Source: Nostocoides sp. (GTDB lineage Bacteria; Actinomycetota; Actinomycetes; Actinomycetales; Dermatophilaceae). Taken from it: DNA of 64,000 nt. The notes under the pieces were generated by a model. It worked only from the letters and a program-made list of their open reading frames with translations. It was not told the origin of the DNA and made no database searches. The stretch is from contig JADJEA010000001.1 in NCBI GenBank assembly GCA_016702415.1, forward strand, positions 1,655,001-1,719,000, written 5' to 3'. Positions 50,261 to 58,624 of the stretch are shown here, one piece after another (within the stretch, counting starts at the first letter, position 1; the number at the start of each line of letters is the position of its first letter). A program made the position numbers and the translations under genes.

Positions 50261-50544
50261 AGCCGGACATTGTGTCGGAGAAATGCCCGGTCGGTATGCC
50301 GCGCGCCCATCCTGGCGCGCGACCTCGCCCCCGCCTCCCGGGTGCGTGAGGGTCTCTGCCTCGTGTCGTCCGCCCTGGATGGCTCGTGCGCGGGCGTCCG
50401 GAGAGCGGGCACGGCCGTCCCTTGGGGGCGATAGACTTCGACGCGATCCCACCGTCTCCGGGCGGTGACGGCTGCGCCGACCGGGCGCAGCGGCATACGC
50501 ACACCGACCGCGGCGACCGCCGCGCACACGAAAGCGATCCAGCA
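50261..50544 (+). other. Intergenic region upstream of efp
   Basis: 284 bp, no gene supported. It carries two GTATGCCG-type words (about 50293 and 50494). Promoters for the divergent acyltransferase gene and for efp must lie here, but I could not identify convincing -10/-35 pairs. Confidence 0.6.
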
Positions 50545-51105
50545 GTGGCGACCACCAACGACCTCAAGAACGGTCTCGTCCTCAATATCGACGGCCAGCT
50601 GTGGACCGTCGTCGAGTTCCAGCATGTCAAGCCGGGCAAGGGTCCGGCCTTCGTGCGGACGAAGCTGAAGAATGTGTTGTCGGGCAAGGTTGTCGACAAG
50701 ACCTTCAACGCCGGGGTCAAGGTCGAGACCGCCAATGTCGACAAGCGGACGATGCAGTACCTCTACAACGATGGGTCCGACTACATCTTCATGGACCCCG
50801 ACACCTACGACCAGATCCACGTGGCGGCGGCGACGGTCGGCGACGCGGCGAAGTACATGCTGGAGAACCAAGACGCGATCGTCGCGCGCAACGATGGCAA
50901 TGTGCTCTATATCGAGTTGCCCGCGTCCGTCGTGCTGGAGATCAGCTACACCGAGCCGGGGTTGCAGGGTGACCGCTCGACCGGCGGGACGAAGCCCGCG
51001 ACGCTGGAGACGGGTGCGGAGATCCAGGTGCCGCTCTTCCTCGAGACCGGGACCAAGGTCAAGGTCGACACCCGCGACGGCTCCTATCTCGGCCGCGTGA
51101 ACTGA
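50545..51105 (+). CDS. efp: Elongation factor P
   Basis: 186 residues; rescues ribosomes stalled on polyproline. GTG 50545 gives MATTNDLKNGLVLNIDGQLW. The tip of domain I is KPGKGPAFVRTKLKNV with Lys32 at the position that contacts the P-site tRNA; domains II and III follow (YLYNDGSDYIFMD, GAEIQVPLFLETGTKVKVDTRDGSY). The Lys tip is the usual state in actinobacteria. Confidence 0.97.
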   Translation: MATTNDLKNGLVLNIDGQLWTVVEFQHVKPGKGPAFVRTKLKNVLSGKVVDKTFNAGVKVETANVDKRTMQYLYNDGSDYIFMDPDTYDQIHVAAATVGDAAKYMLENQDAIVARNDGNVLYIELPASVVLEISYTEPGLQGDRSTGGTKPATLETGAEIQVPLFLETGTKVKVDTRDGSYLGRVN

Positions 51106-51109
51106 CACC

Positions 51110-51523
51110 TTGGGCGCTCGGACGAAGGCCCGCAAACGCGCGCTCGACCTGCTTTTCGAGGCCGAGGCGCGGGGCGTCAACGTCGGCGACTTGGCCGCGG
51201 AGCGGGTTGCGGCACCGGTGACTCAGGCGCCGCTCAATCCGTACACCCTCACTCTGGTCGAAGGGGTCGTTGCGCACTGGCGCGATATCGACGAACTGCT
51301 CTCGACCTACAGCCAGGGGTGGACGCTGGAGCGGATGCCGGCGGTCGACCGGGCGATCCTGCGGTTGGGTGCGTTCGAGGTGCTCTTCGGCGACGACGTC
51401 CCCGAGGCGGTGGCCATCAGCGAGGCGGTCGCGCTCGCGACGGACTTGTCCACGGACGAGTCGCCGAAGTTCGTCAACGGGCTCCTGGGCCGCCTGGCCC
51501 AGGTCAAGCCCACCCTCGCCTAA
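51110..51523 (+). CDS. nusB: Transcription antitermination protein NusB
   Basis: 137 residues. TTG 51110, 4 bp after efp. All-helical NusB fold: ARTKARKRALDLLFEAEARG, SQGWTLERMPAVDRAILRLG and PEAVAISEAVALATDLSTDE. Binds boxA of rRNA transcripts with NusE; candidate boxA elements are at 5.79 kb and 7.82 kb. Confidence 0.94.
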   Translation: MGARTKARKRALDLLFEAEARGVNVGDLAAERVAAPVTQAPLNPYTLTLVEGVVAHWRDIDELLSTYSQGWTLERMPAVDRAILRLGAFEVLFGDDVPEAVAISEAVALATDLSTDESPKFVNGLLGRLAQVKPTLA

Positions 51524-51587
51524 CCCGTTCCGGGCCGCCCAACCCACGCCGACCACCACGCCCACCACCGCCGAGGCCGACACGACC

Positions 51588-52772
51588 GTGCTGACCCTCA
51601 CCGCCATCCGGTATGCCGATCCCGCCGACCTTCCGCTCATCGAGGAGATCGAGCGGGTCGCCGACGGGCGATTCGCGGAGGTCTCCCGCGCCCGGGGCAT
51701 CGACCCGGGCGACTTCCCCGGAATCGGTATGCCGGCGACCGAGCGGCTGCGCGCCGGCCAGATCCTGGTCGCCGGGCAGCCGGCGGTGGGCTTCGCGCAC
51801 GTCGTCGAGATCGCGGGGCACGCTCTCCTGGAACAACTTTCGGTCCTCCCGGAGATGGGCGGTCACGGGATCGGCACGTCCTTGCTGCGCGCCGCCATGG
51901 GTGTCGCGCTCGACCGCGGCCACGACCGGCTCCACCTGCGCACCTTCGCCGACGTGGCGTGGAATGGCCCGTACTACTCCCACAACGGCTTCGTCGAGAT
52001 CGCCGACCCGTCGTGGGTGGCGCCGCTGCTGGCTGCGGAGGAGGACGAGGGCCTCGGGCGCTGGGGCCGGCGGATCACCATGGCCCGCGCCCTCGTGGAC
52101 ACGCCCGTCCCCATCCCCGCGGTCAGCGTCATCCCGGTGCGGGACGGGCCGGAGGGCATCGAGGCATTCGTTCAACACCGGGTCGCGACGATGGACTTCG
52201 CCCCCGGTGTGCTCGTCTTCCCGGGCGGGCGCGTCGACGAGCGCGATCACGCGGCCGGAGCCCGGCTCGCCCTGCCGGAGCCGCTGGTCGCTGGCCATGC
52301 AGCGGGGTGGGCGGACACGGCATACGGCATGGTGGGGGGCGACGGTCAGGCGGCGGCGCGCACATTGCTGGCCACGGGCATTCGGGAGGTCGCCGAGGAG
52401 ACCGGCGCGCGGATCGACCCGGCGCGGCTGATCCCGTGGGACGACTGGATCACTCCCATCGGGGTGCCGAAGCGCTTCGACGTGCGCTTCTTCCTCTACC
52501 CGGTCGAGGCGGCCGAGGCGGCGGCCTTCGAGCACGCGACCACCGAGGCCCACCGCTCGGAGTGGACCGCCCTGTCCGATGTCGTATGCCGCACCAACGC
52601 CCGCGAGATCGACCTCCTCCCGCCGACACGCACCCTCGTCGACGAACTCGCCGCCCTCGGCGGCGTCACTGCCGCCCGCATCCTGCGCCCGCGGATCAGC
52701 GTCGTCCGCCACGACATCGCCGGGCGCCGTCCTCGCCAGCGCGGGGGTGCAGCCGCTACCGTCGACGGATGA
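51588..52772 (+). CDS. GNAT acetyltransferase fused to a Nudix hydrolase
   Basis: 394 residues. Residues 1-165: acetyltransferase (AIRYADPADLPLIEEIERVA, acetyl-CoA loop LPEMGGHGIGTSLLRAAMG, then HNGFVEIADPSW). Residues about 172-394: a Nudix domain (APGVLVFPGGRVDERDH, box core GIREVAEETGARIDP, GVPKRFDVRFFLYPVEA) resembling CoA-pyrophosphatase/NUDT7-19 type. In most genomes these are separate proteins. GTG 51588 is placed 64 bp after nusB at the start of the GNAT fold; the longer frame that runs through nusB is a shadow. The stop overlaps the next gene in ATGA. Confidence 0.82.
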   Translation: MLTLTAIRYADPADLPLIEEIERVADGRFAEVSRARGIDPGDFPGIGMPATERLRAGQILVAGQPAVGFAHVVEIAGHALLEQLSVLPEMGGHGIGTSLLRAAMGVALDRGHDRLHLRTFADVAWNGPYYSHNGFVEIADPSWVAPLLAAEEDEGLGRWGRRITMARALVDTPVPIPAVSVIPVRDGPEGIEAFVQHRVATMDFAPGVLVFPGGRVDERDHAAGARLALPEPLVAGHAAGWADTAYGMVGGDGQAAARTLLATGIREVAEETGARIDPARLIPWDDWITPIGVPKRFDVRFFLYPVEAAEAAAFEHATTEAHRSEWTALSDVVCRTNAREIDLLPPTRTLVDELAALGGVTAARILRPRISVVRHDIAGRRPRQRGGAAATVDG

Positions 52773-54664
52773 CGCGGATCACGGGAACACGCCCACGACT
52801 GTTCACCGGGCCGGTGGCCCTCGCCCTCGCCGTCGCGGGCTCCGGTCTCGCGCAGGCCGCCACGCCGGCGCAGGCAGCAACCCCCGCGCAGGCAGCAACC
52901 CCCGCGCAGGCAGTCACCATCTCGCCGCGCGCGGGCGACGATCGCGCGGCGGCGGCCGGGGTGATGATGCCGACCGGCGGGGGATACGAACCCGAGACGC
53001 TCGCCGCATTCGGTAGCGCCGCAGCCCGGCACAGCACGGACAACACCGTGGTCATCGCGGTGGTGCCGTCGGCATACGGCGACGACTGGCCCAGCCGGCC
53101 GGAGAACATCGCCCTCGCCAAGGAACGGACCGCCGAGATCGAGGCCGCCTGCACGGCGGTTGTCACTGCCCCCAAGCGGTGCGTCGGGCGTTTCCAACTG
53201 CTGTTGAACCGGTCCGACGCCCTGCGGCCGGCCAACTCGGCGGCGTTGCGCGACCCGAGCCTCGACGGGGTCTATATCCTCGGTGGCGACCAGGGCATCG
53301 CGATCACGGTGCTCGGCAACACCCCGGCCGAGCGGTCGATGAACGCGGCATACGACCGGGGGGTGGTCATCTCGGGGACCAGCGCGGGCGCGGCCGTGGA
53401 GTCGCGGACGATGATCAACGGCTACACCGAGGACTACGGCGCCGCGGACGGCCTGCGCCAGGATGCCCCGTTGGTTTGGTGGGGAGACGACAGCGACCGG
53501 GAGCGGGGTCTCGCCTTCGGCTCCCGCGCCGCGATTTACGACCAGCACTTCTATCAGCGCGGCCGCTTCGGTCGTAGCCTGACGACGATCGCCCTGGCGG
53601 ACGAGCACTTCGCCGGGTCCAGCCCGGTGGGCGTCGGCACGGACTATGCCACCGGCGTCGTCAACACCGGTGACCGCACGCTCTCCGGCGTCTTCGGGCA
53701 GGGGTCGGTGGCGCTCATCGACTACGAGAGCTTCGCGGCGACGCATCGATGGGTCGGTCCTGATCGCCTCCTGTCGGCCCGCCGGGTGTTGACGGGGCTG
53801 ATGACCGACCACACGGCATACGACCTGCGCACGCGGGTGCTCACCCGGGGCGGCGTCGCCCCCACGATCCGGGCGCCCCGCCCCTATGCCTTCCCAGCCG
53901 CGCCGGGAGGGGGGACCCTGTATCTCGGCGGCGGACTCCAGGACGGTGGCGACGCGCTCGCCGACTTCGTCAAGACGGCGTGTGCCGCGCACCCCTCCCC
54001 GAACGCCCGCCTCGTCGTCCTGGCCGCCGACTCCACGAGCACGGCCGCGACCTATGGCGATCTCGCCAAGGCGGCGGGCTGGACGGGCCGGATCGACACC
54101 GTCACCTATGGCCACGGCGCGTGGGCTTCCCTGTCGCTGACCTCCGCAGATGCGGTCGTGATCGCGTCCATCGCGCCGGAGCAGACGCGCCGGGCCATGG
54201 CCGACGCCCGGTTCCGGGACCTGGTCACCACGGGCGTGACCGCCGGCGGGGTCGTCCTGGCGGACGGGCCGATGGCCGCCGCGTTGGGCGAGCGGTGGTC
54301 ACCGGTGCCGCGGCCGACCGACGACAACTACGAGGACGTGGCCGTGCTGACCTTCCGGGTCGGCGAGGCGAAATGGCAACGCGGCCTCGGTCTGCTCGAC
54401 ACCACCCTCGTCCCCACCCTCAACACCGACTACCTCTGGGGTCGGATGTATGCCGCGGTCCGCGCCCAGCCGGCCAGCCTCGCCTTCGGCGTCACCACCG
54501 GGGCGGCGGTCAAGGTCACGGCTGCAGGTGCCCGGGTCGTGGGTGGCTCGGTGGTCGCGCTCGACGGCCGGGGCGCGTCGCGGTGGACCGGCAGCAATGG
54601 GAGCTTCGGCACCGCCGGGGCAGTCGTCGACGTCTTCGCGCCGGGGGAGACGGTTCGCCGCTGA
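52769..54664 (+). CDS. Secreted cyanophycinase-like peptidase (S51 fold)
   Basis: 631 residues. ATG 52769. A signal peptide of about 30 residues (GPVALALAVAGSGLAQA) is followed by AATPAQ repeats (15-bp DNA repeat). The catalytic Ser of S51 peptidases is Ser205 in GVVISGTSAGAAVESRT. Flanking motifs are GVYILGGDQGIAITVLGNTP and YDQHFYQRGRFGRSL. The first half equals one cyanophycinase; the second (from about 380: GGTLYLGGGLQDGGDALADF) looks like a second, degenerate copy. Cyanophycinase hydrolyses cyanophycin; a secreted relative could digest external poly(Asp-Arg)-type polymers, but the substrate is not proven. Confidence 0.82.
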   Translation: MTRITGTRPRLFTGPVALALAVAGSGLAQAATPAQAATPAQAATPAQAVTISPRAGDDRAAAAGVMMPTGGGYEPETLAAFGSAAARHSTDNTVVIAVVPSAYGDDWPSRPENIALAKERTAEIEAACTAVVTAPKRCVGRFQLLLNRSDALRPANSAALRDPSLDGVYILGGDQGIAITVLGNTPAERSMNAAYDRGVVISGTSAGAAVESRTMINGYTEDYGAADGLRQDAPLVWWGDDSDRERGLAFGSRAAIYDQHFYQRGRFGRSLTTIALADEHFAGSSPVGVGTDYATGVVNTGDRTLSGVFGQGSVALIDYESFAATHRWVGPDRLLSARRVLTGLMTDHTAYDLRTRVLTRGGVAPTIRAPRPYAFPAAPGGGTLYLGGGLQDGGDALADFVKTACAAHPSPNARLVVLAADSTSTAATYGDLAKAAGWTGRIDTVTYGHGAWASLSLTSADAVVIASIAPEQTRRAMADARFRDLVTTGVTAGGVVLADGPMAAALGERWSPVPRPTDDNYEDVAVLTFRVGEAKWQRGLGLLDTTLVPTLNTDYLWGRMYAAVRAQPASLAFGVTTGAAVKVTAAGARVVGGSVVALDGRGASRWTGSNGSFGTAGAVVDVFAPGETVRR

Positions 54665-54866
54665 GGCGCCATGGTCGCCCGGCCCTACGCCGCGGGCGTG
54701 GTTCGGCCAGGCATGCTGCGGACAGGCATGGTCCGGCCAGGCAGGCATGGTTCGGCCGGGACTGGTTCGGCCGGGACTGGTCCCCTCGGGCCCGGGAATG
54801 GTCCCCTTGGCATGGTTCGGCCGGGCGGGGCCGGTCCGACCGGGCAGGACAGAGGTGGCCGTGCTG
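54665..54866 (+). repeat. Intergenic low-complexity repeats between convergent genes
   Basis: Repeats of GGTTCGGCC and GGCATGGT-type words (for example GGTTCGGCCGGGACT twice in tandem near 54759-54788). It fills the whole gap between two convergent secreted-protease genes. No gene supported; it may act as a bidirectional terminator or be slippage debris. Confidence 0.6.
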
Positions 54867-56885
54867 TCAGCGGTGGGCGGAGAAGCCCCAGGCGGCGACG
54901 TTGAGGGTGTTCTCCCAGCCGATGAACGGCTCGCTCGGCATGAACCGGTCGGTCGTCAGGTCGGTGTCGGAGTCGTCGGCCGTCCCGCCGATCTTGTCGC
55001 GGCCGGTACCGAAAAGCCTCCAGAAGCCCTCACCGCCGGCGTCCATCAGCGATGTCACCGTGTCGGCATTGTCGGTGTGGTAGTTGCCGACGAGGTGGCC
55101 GATCTCGTGTGCGACGACATTGCCCAGGGCCGCGCCGACGAAGGCGATCCGGTTGCTCGTCGGCCGCAGATATGTGTTGAGCGAGGAGTCGGGGCCCGCC
55201 GCCGCGCTGAGATAGTCGAGGAGGATCAGGGCCTGGTCCTCCTGGCTGTAGTTGCCCGGGTCGATGAACTGAGCGATGCCGATGGTGTCGATCCCGGTCT
55301 GCTTGACCGTGCCGCCGACGACGACCTTCGCGACATTGGGCTGACCGAAGATGTCGGAAGCCTTCAGGCCGTTGAGGATGGTCAGGGCAGTGGCGGGGTT
55401 GTTGCCCCTGGTCTTGACGTCGGTCGCGAGATTCTCGGTCACGGTTGCGGTGATGCGGTCGGTCAAGGCTGGCAGGTCGGCCGCCGTGAGACCCCACTTC
55501 GTCAGGAAGGCCGACAGGGGGGAGACCTTGACGCTGCCCGGGGTGCCGCCGAAGATCCCGGGATCGACTGTGGCACCGTCGAAATCGAGATAGACAGTCT
55601 GAACCCGAGGCGCCGGATCGGACTCGGGACCCGGACGATAGGCGTCGACGGCGATGCTGTAGGGGCCCGAGCCGTTCTCGGCCGACACGGCATACCACCC
55701 GGTGGCCTCGGCGACATAGGCGATCGTGGCATTGCCGCCGCCCGGGAGCGGCGAGGTGGGCGGATAGGACGACGACAGGTCGCTGTCGGTCGTCCCGGTC
55801 ACGAAGGTGCCGTCGGGTTTCTGGACCTCGAGCGTGTGGGCGGACCCGCTCATCGTCGCCCCGAGGACATCACCCTTGCCAAGGCGCACGAGATAGGCAT
55901 CACGGTCGGCGACCCAGGAGCCGAGGGTCAGCACATATTGCCCCTCTTCGCCGACGCCGCTGCCGGACCCGGAGTCGAAGGGGTCGTTCTGCCAGGAACT
56001 CATCCCCTCGATGAGGACGTAGTAGGTGCCACCCTCCGCGGACTGATAGCGCGCCGGGGTTGCCGGAAAGGCCTCGGAGCCGAAGGTCAGCCCGACGGCC
56101 AGTTCGTTGCCTTTGGGGTCGGTGATCATCGCGAAGCTCGGGACCCGGGTGCCGCGCAAGTCGGCCACGATGGTCTCGCCCGGCTTGGCGACCAGTTTGT
56201 ACCAGTCGAAGTCGCCGCGGCCGTCGCCGGTCGAGGCGTGCGGCCCGTCCCCGATCCGCCCCGGGATCCGGACCGCGCCATTGCCGGCGATGCCGGTGTC
56301 GAAGGCAAGGGGAATCGATCCGTTGTCCTCCCGAGCGCGCAAGAGGGTGCGCTCCGGCGGGCGCGTATCGGCCAGTGTCCCGGAGATCGTCACGCGGTTG
56401 TTGCGGCCGGCCCCCAGGCCGAATCCGTCGACGTGCTCGCCGCTGGCGACCGAGTCGTTCCAGCCAGCGGTGCCGGCGGGCTCGGACTCGGCATACGTCA
56501 TGGGGCTCTGCTGCCGGCCACCGGGGGAGGCGGCGGCCTGCGCGGCTCGCAGCGCCGCCGACCGCGCGCGCAGTCGCCCCTCGCGCTGGGCCGCCAGCCG
56601 CCACGAGGCGATGTCGACACCGCGCAGGGTGGAGAGGAAGCCGCGGAAGGGGTCCGTGCCGGTCGCGCGCCCGGTGAACGGCGCGAGTTGGAGGCCCGCG
56701 GCCAGGCGGGCCTGCTCGGTCGGGGTCAGATCGCCCACGGGGGTCGTATGCCGTGCCGCCCCCGCCGCTGCCTGCGCCGCCCCCGCCGCTGCCTGCGCCG
56801 GGACCGCATGCACGGGAAGGGTCCCCAGCAGCCCAGCCAGCGCGAGGCACGCGAAACTCGCGACCGCGCGGGTCCTCGCATGCAT
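54867..56885 (-). CDS. Secreted zinc metalloprotease (HExxHxxGxxH zincin)
   Basis: 672 residues. ATG 56885 after GGGGGCAGGTCG. A signal peptide (VASFACLALAGLLGTLPVHA) is followed by two copies of a 7-residue AAAGAAQ repeat. Residues about 80-450 look like prepeptidase/beta-sandwich modules (PGETIVADLRGT, YYVLIEGMSS, GQYVLTLGSWVAD). The catalytic domain is near 470-672, with YLDFDGATVDPGIFGG and VVAHEIGHLVGNYHTDNADT (about residue 590) and a C-terminal FIGWENTLNVAAWGF. The motif gives three histidine zinc ligands as in reprolysin/M12-like enzymes. The upstream extension to 57029 is unlikely because it overlaps the pyr leader. Convergent with the cyanophycinase-like gene. Confidence 0.88.
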   Translation of the reverse strand: MHARTRAVASFACLALAGLLGTLPVHAVPAQAAAGAAQAAAGAARHTTPVGDLTPTEQARLAAGLQLAPFTGRATGTDPFRGFLSTLRGVDIASWRLAAQREGRLRARSAALRAAQAAASPGGRQQSPMTYAESEPAGTAGWNDSVASGEHVDGFGLGAGRNNRVTISGTLADTRPPERTLLRAREDNGSIPLAFDTGIAGNGAVRIPGRIGDGPHASTGDGRGDFDWYKLVAKPGETIVADLRGTRVPSFAMITDPKGNELAVGLTFGSEAFPATPARYQSAEGGTYYVLIEGMSSWQNDPFDSGSGSGVGEEGQYVLTLGSWVADRDAYLVRLGKGDVLGATMSGSAHTLEVQKPDGTFVTGTTDSDLSSSYPPTSPLPGGGNATIAYVAEATGWYAVSAENGSGPYSIAVDAYRPGPESDPAPRVQTVYLDFDGATVDPGIFGGTPGSVKVSPLSAFLTKWGLTAADLPALTDRITATVTENLATDVKTRGNNPATALTILNGLKASDIFGQPNVAKVVVGGTVKQTGIDTIGIAQFIDPGNYSQEDQALILLDYLSAAAGPDSSLNTYLRPTSNRIAFVGAALGNVVAHEIGHLVGNYHTDNADTVTSLMDAGGEGFWRLFGTGRDKIGGTADDSDTDLTTDRFMPSEPFIGWENTLNVAAWGFSAHR

Positions 56886-57042
56886 CGACCTGCCCCCGAT
56901 CCGGTGAGTGTGGTGCGGTTCTGCGTCACGCACCCCCACCAGGCTAAATGCTCGGACCGACACCCGGCCAGTCGGCGGCGGGGGCGTGCCGAGACCTTCG
57001 TCACCGGGGTCTAGAGTTGGCCCTGTCACCGTCCTTTAACGA

Positions 57043-57060
57043 CCTGTCCAGTGAGGCAGG
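57043..57060 (+). promoter_or_regulatory. PyrR-binding hairpin in the pyr leader
   Basis: CCTG at 57043-57046 and CAGG at 57057-57060 form a stem around TCCAGTGAGG. The loop matches the UCCNGNGAGG core of the Bacillus PyrR-binding-loop consensus as I remember it. The Shine-Dalgarno GAAGGAG (57061-57067) begins at the base of the stem, 7 nt before the pyrR ATG at 57075. A PyrR-bound hairpin would block ribosome loading, as described for mycobacteria. Read from sequence; binding not tested. Confidence 0.75.
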
Positions 57061-57074
57061 GAAGGAGCCGCCGG

Positions 57075-57665
57075 ATGGCGCCCTCAACGCGTCCCGAGAC
57101 GACCGATCCATCCCTGGATCCCAGCGGCAGGACGGTGATGGGTGCCGGTGACATCTCCCGGGCCCTGCGCCGGATCGCGCACGAGATCCTCGAGCACAAC
57201 AAGGGCGCTCAGGACCTCATCCTCCTCGGCATCCCGAGCCGCGGCGTCGAACTCGCCCACCGGCTCGCGGCGCTCATCGCCGACGTCGAGGGCACCGAGG
57301 TCCCGGTGGGGGAACTCGACATCACGATGCACCGCGACGACCTGCGTCATCAGCCCACCCGGACGCCGATGAAGACGGTCATCCCGGCGGGCGGCATCGA
57401 CGGCAAGGTCGTCGTCCTCGTCGACGATGTGCTCTATTCGGGCCGGACGATCCGCGCCGCACTCGACGCCCTGACCGACCTCGGTCGCCCGCGCGCGGTC
57501 CGGCTGGCCGTCCTCGTCGACCGCGGCCACCGGGAACTACCCATCCGGGCCGACCATGTCGGCAAGAATCTGCCCACCGCCCATAGTGAGAAGGTCCAGG
57601 TGCGCCTGTCCGGCCACGACGGCATCGCGGATGTCGTCAATATCGCGGGAGGCGAGTCGCGGTGA
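57075..57665 (+). CDS. pyrR: Bifunctional pyr operon regulator / uracil phosphoribosyltransferase
   Basis: 196 residues. ATG 57075 after GAAGGAG. PRPP-binding motif VVVLVDDVLYSGRTIRAALDAL, with DISRALRRIAHEILE near the start and RLSGHDGIADVV at the end. PyrR senses UMP/UTP and represses pyr translation; the candidate target hairpin is 15 bp upstream. The stop overlaps pyrB. Confidence 0.95.
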   Translation: MAPSTRPETTDPSLDPSGRTVMGAGDISRALRRIAHEILEHNKGAQDLILLGIPSRGVELAHRLAALIADVEGTEVPVGELDITMHRDDLRHQPTRTPMKTVIPAGGIDGKVVVLVDDVLYSGRTIRAALDALTDLGRPRAVRLAVLVDRGHRELPIRADHVGKNLPTAHSEKVQVRLSGHDGIADVVNIAGGESR

Positions 57666-58624
57666 CCCGCCACCTCATCTCCTCCGCCGACCTCACCCGC
57701 GACGACGTGGAGGCGATTCTCGAGACCGCCGCATCCATGCACGACGTCCAGCGACGCGAAGTCAAGAAGGTTCCGACGCTGCGCGGACGGACCATCATCA
57801 ACTTCTTCTTCGAGGACTCCACGCGCACCCGCTCCAGCTTCGAGATCGCCGGCAAGTGGATGTCCGCCGACACCATCAACCTGTCGGCGAAGGGCTCCTC
57901 GACCTCGAAGGGGGAGTCGCTGCGGGACTCGGTGGCCACGATCAACGCGATGGCGGTCGATGCCCTGGTGATCCGCCACAACCAGTCCGGCGCGTGTCGT
58001 CAGGTGGCCGGCTGGGTCGGCGCGAGCGTCATCAATGCCGGTGACGGCACCCACGAGCACCCCACCCAAGCCCTCCTCGACGCCTACACGATGCGCGCCA
58101 ACCTCGGGGACCTGACCGGCCGCCACGTCGTCATCGTCGGTGACCTCGCCCACAGCCGGGTGTTCCGCTCCAATGTCCTCACGCTCGCCACCCTGGGTGC
58201 CCGGGTGACCGTCGTGGCCCCGCCGACGTTGATGCCGGCCGGCATCGCGGCGTGGTCCGCCGCCGACGGCTTCGCGACCAGCTGGGATCTCGACGCCGTC
58301 CTCGCCGACGATCCGCCCGACGTCCTGATGATGCTGCGGGTGCAACGTGAGCGGATGAGCGGCGGGTACTTCCCGACCCCGCGGGAATACACCATCGGCT
58401 ACGGCCTCACCCGCCCTCGCCTGGCCGCCCTCCTGGCTGCCCGCCCGGAGGCCCTGATCATGCACCCTGGCCCGATGAACCGCGGTCTGGAGATCAGTGC
58501 CGAGGCCGCCGACAGCCCCAACTCGGTCATCCTCGACCAGGTCTCCGCCGGGGTCGCGGTCCGGATGGCCGTCCTCTATCACCTCCTCGTGGGCGAAGCC
58601 ACCTCCGGGGGGTATGCCGCGTGA
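57662..58624 (+). CDS. pyrB: Aspartate carbamoyltransferase, catalytic subunit
   Basis: 320 residues. Carbamoyl-phosphate motif FFFEDSTRTRSSFE near residue 50, GDGTHEHPTQALLDAYTMR, and VIVGDLAHSRVFRSN. GTG 57662 overlaps pyrR. There is no regulatory-chain gene (pyrI) in the operon, as in other actinobacteria, and pyrC follows immediately with overlap. Confidence 0.96.
   Translation: MTRHLISSADLTRDDVEAILETAASMHDVQRREVKKVPTLRGRTIINFFFEDSTRTRSSFEIAGKWMSADTINLSAKGSSTSKGESLRDSVATINAMAVDALVIRHNQSGACRQVAGWVGASVINAGDGTHEHPTQALLDAYTMRANLGDLTGRHVVIVGDLAHSRVFRSNVLTLATLGARVTVVAPPTLMPAGIAAWSAADGFATSWDLDAVLADDPPDVLMMLRVQRERMSGGYFPTPREYTIGYGLTRPRLAALLAARPEALIMHPGPMNRGLEISAEAADSPNSVILDQVSAGVAVRMAVLYHLLVGEATSGGYAA

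Noticed and set aside
54671..54904. A 77-codon open frame in the repeat-rich gap
   Set aside because: Pure Gly/Pro/Arg low complexity, no Shine-Dalgarno, overlaps the metalloprotease gene on the other strand.
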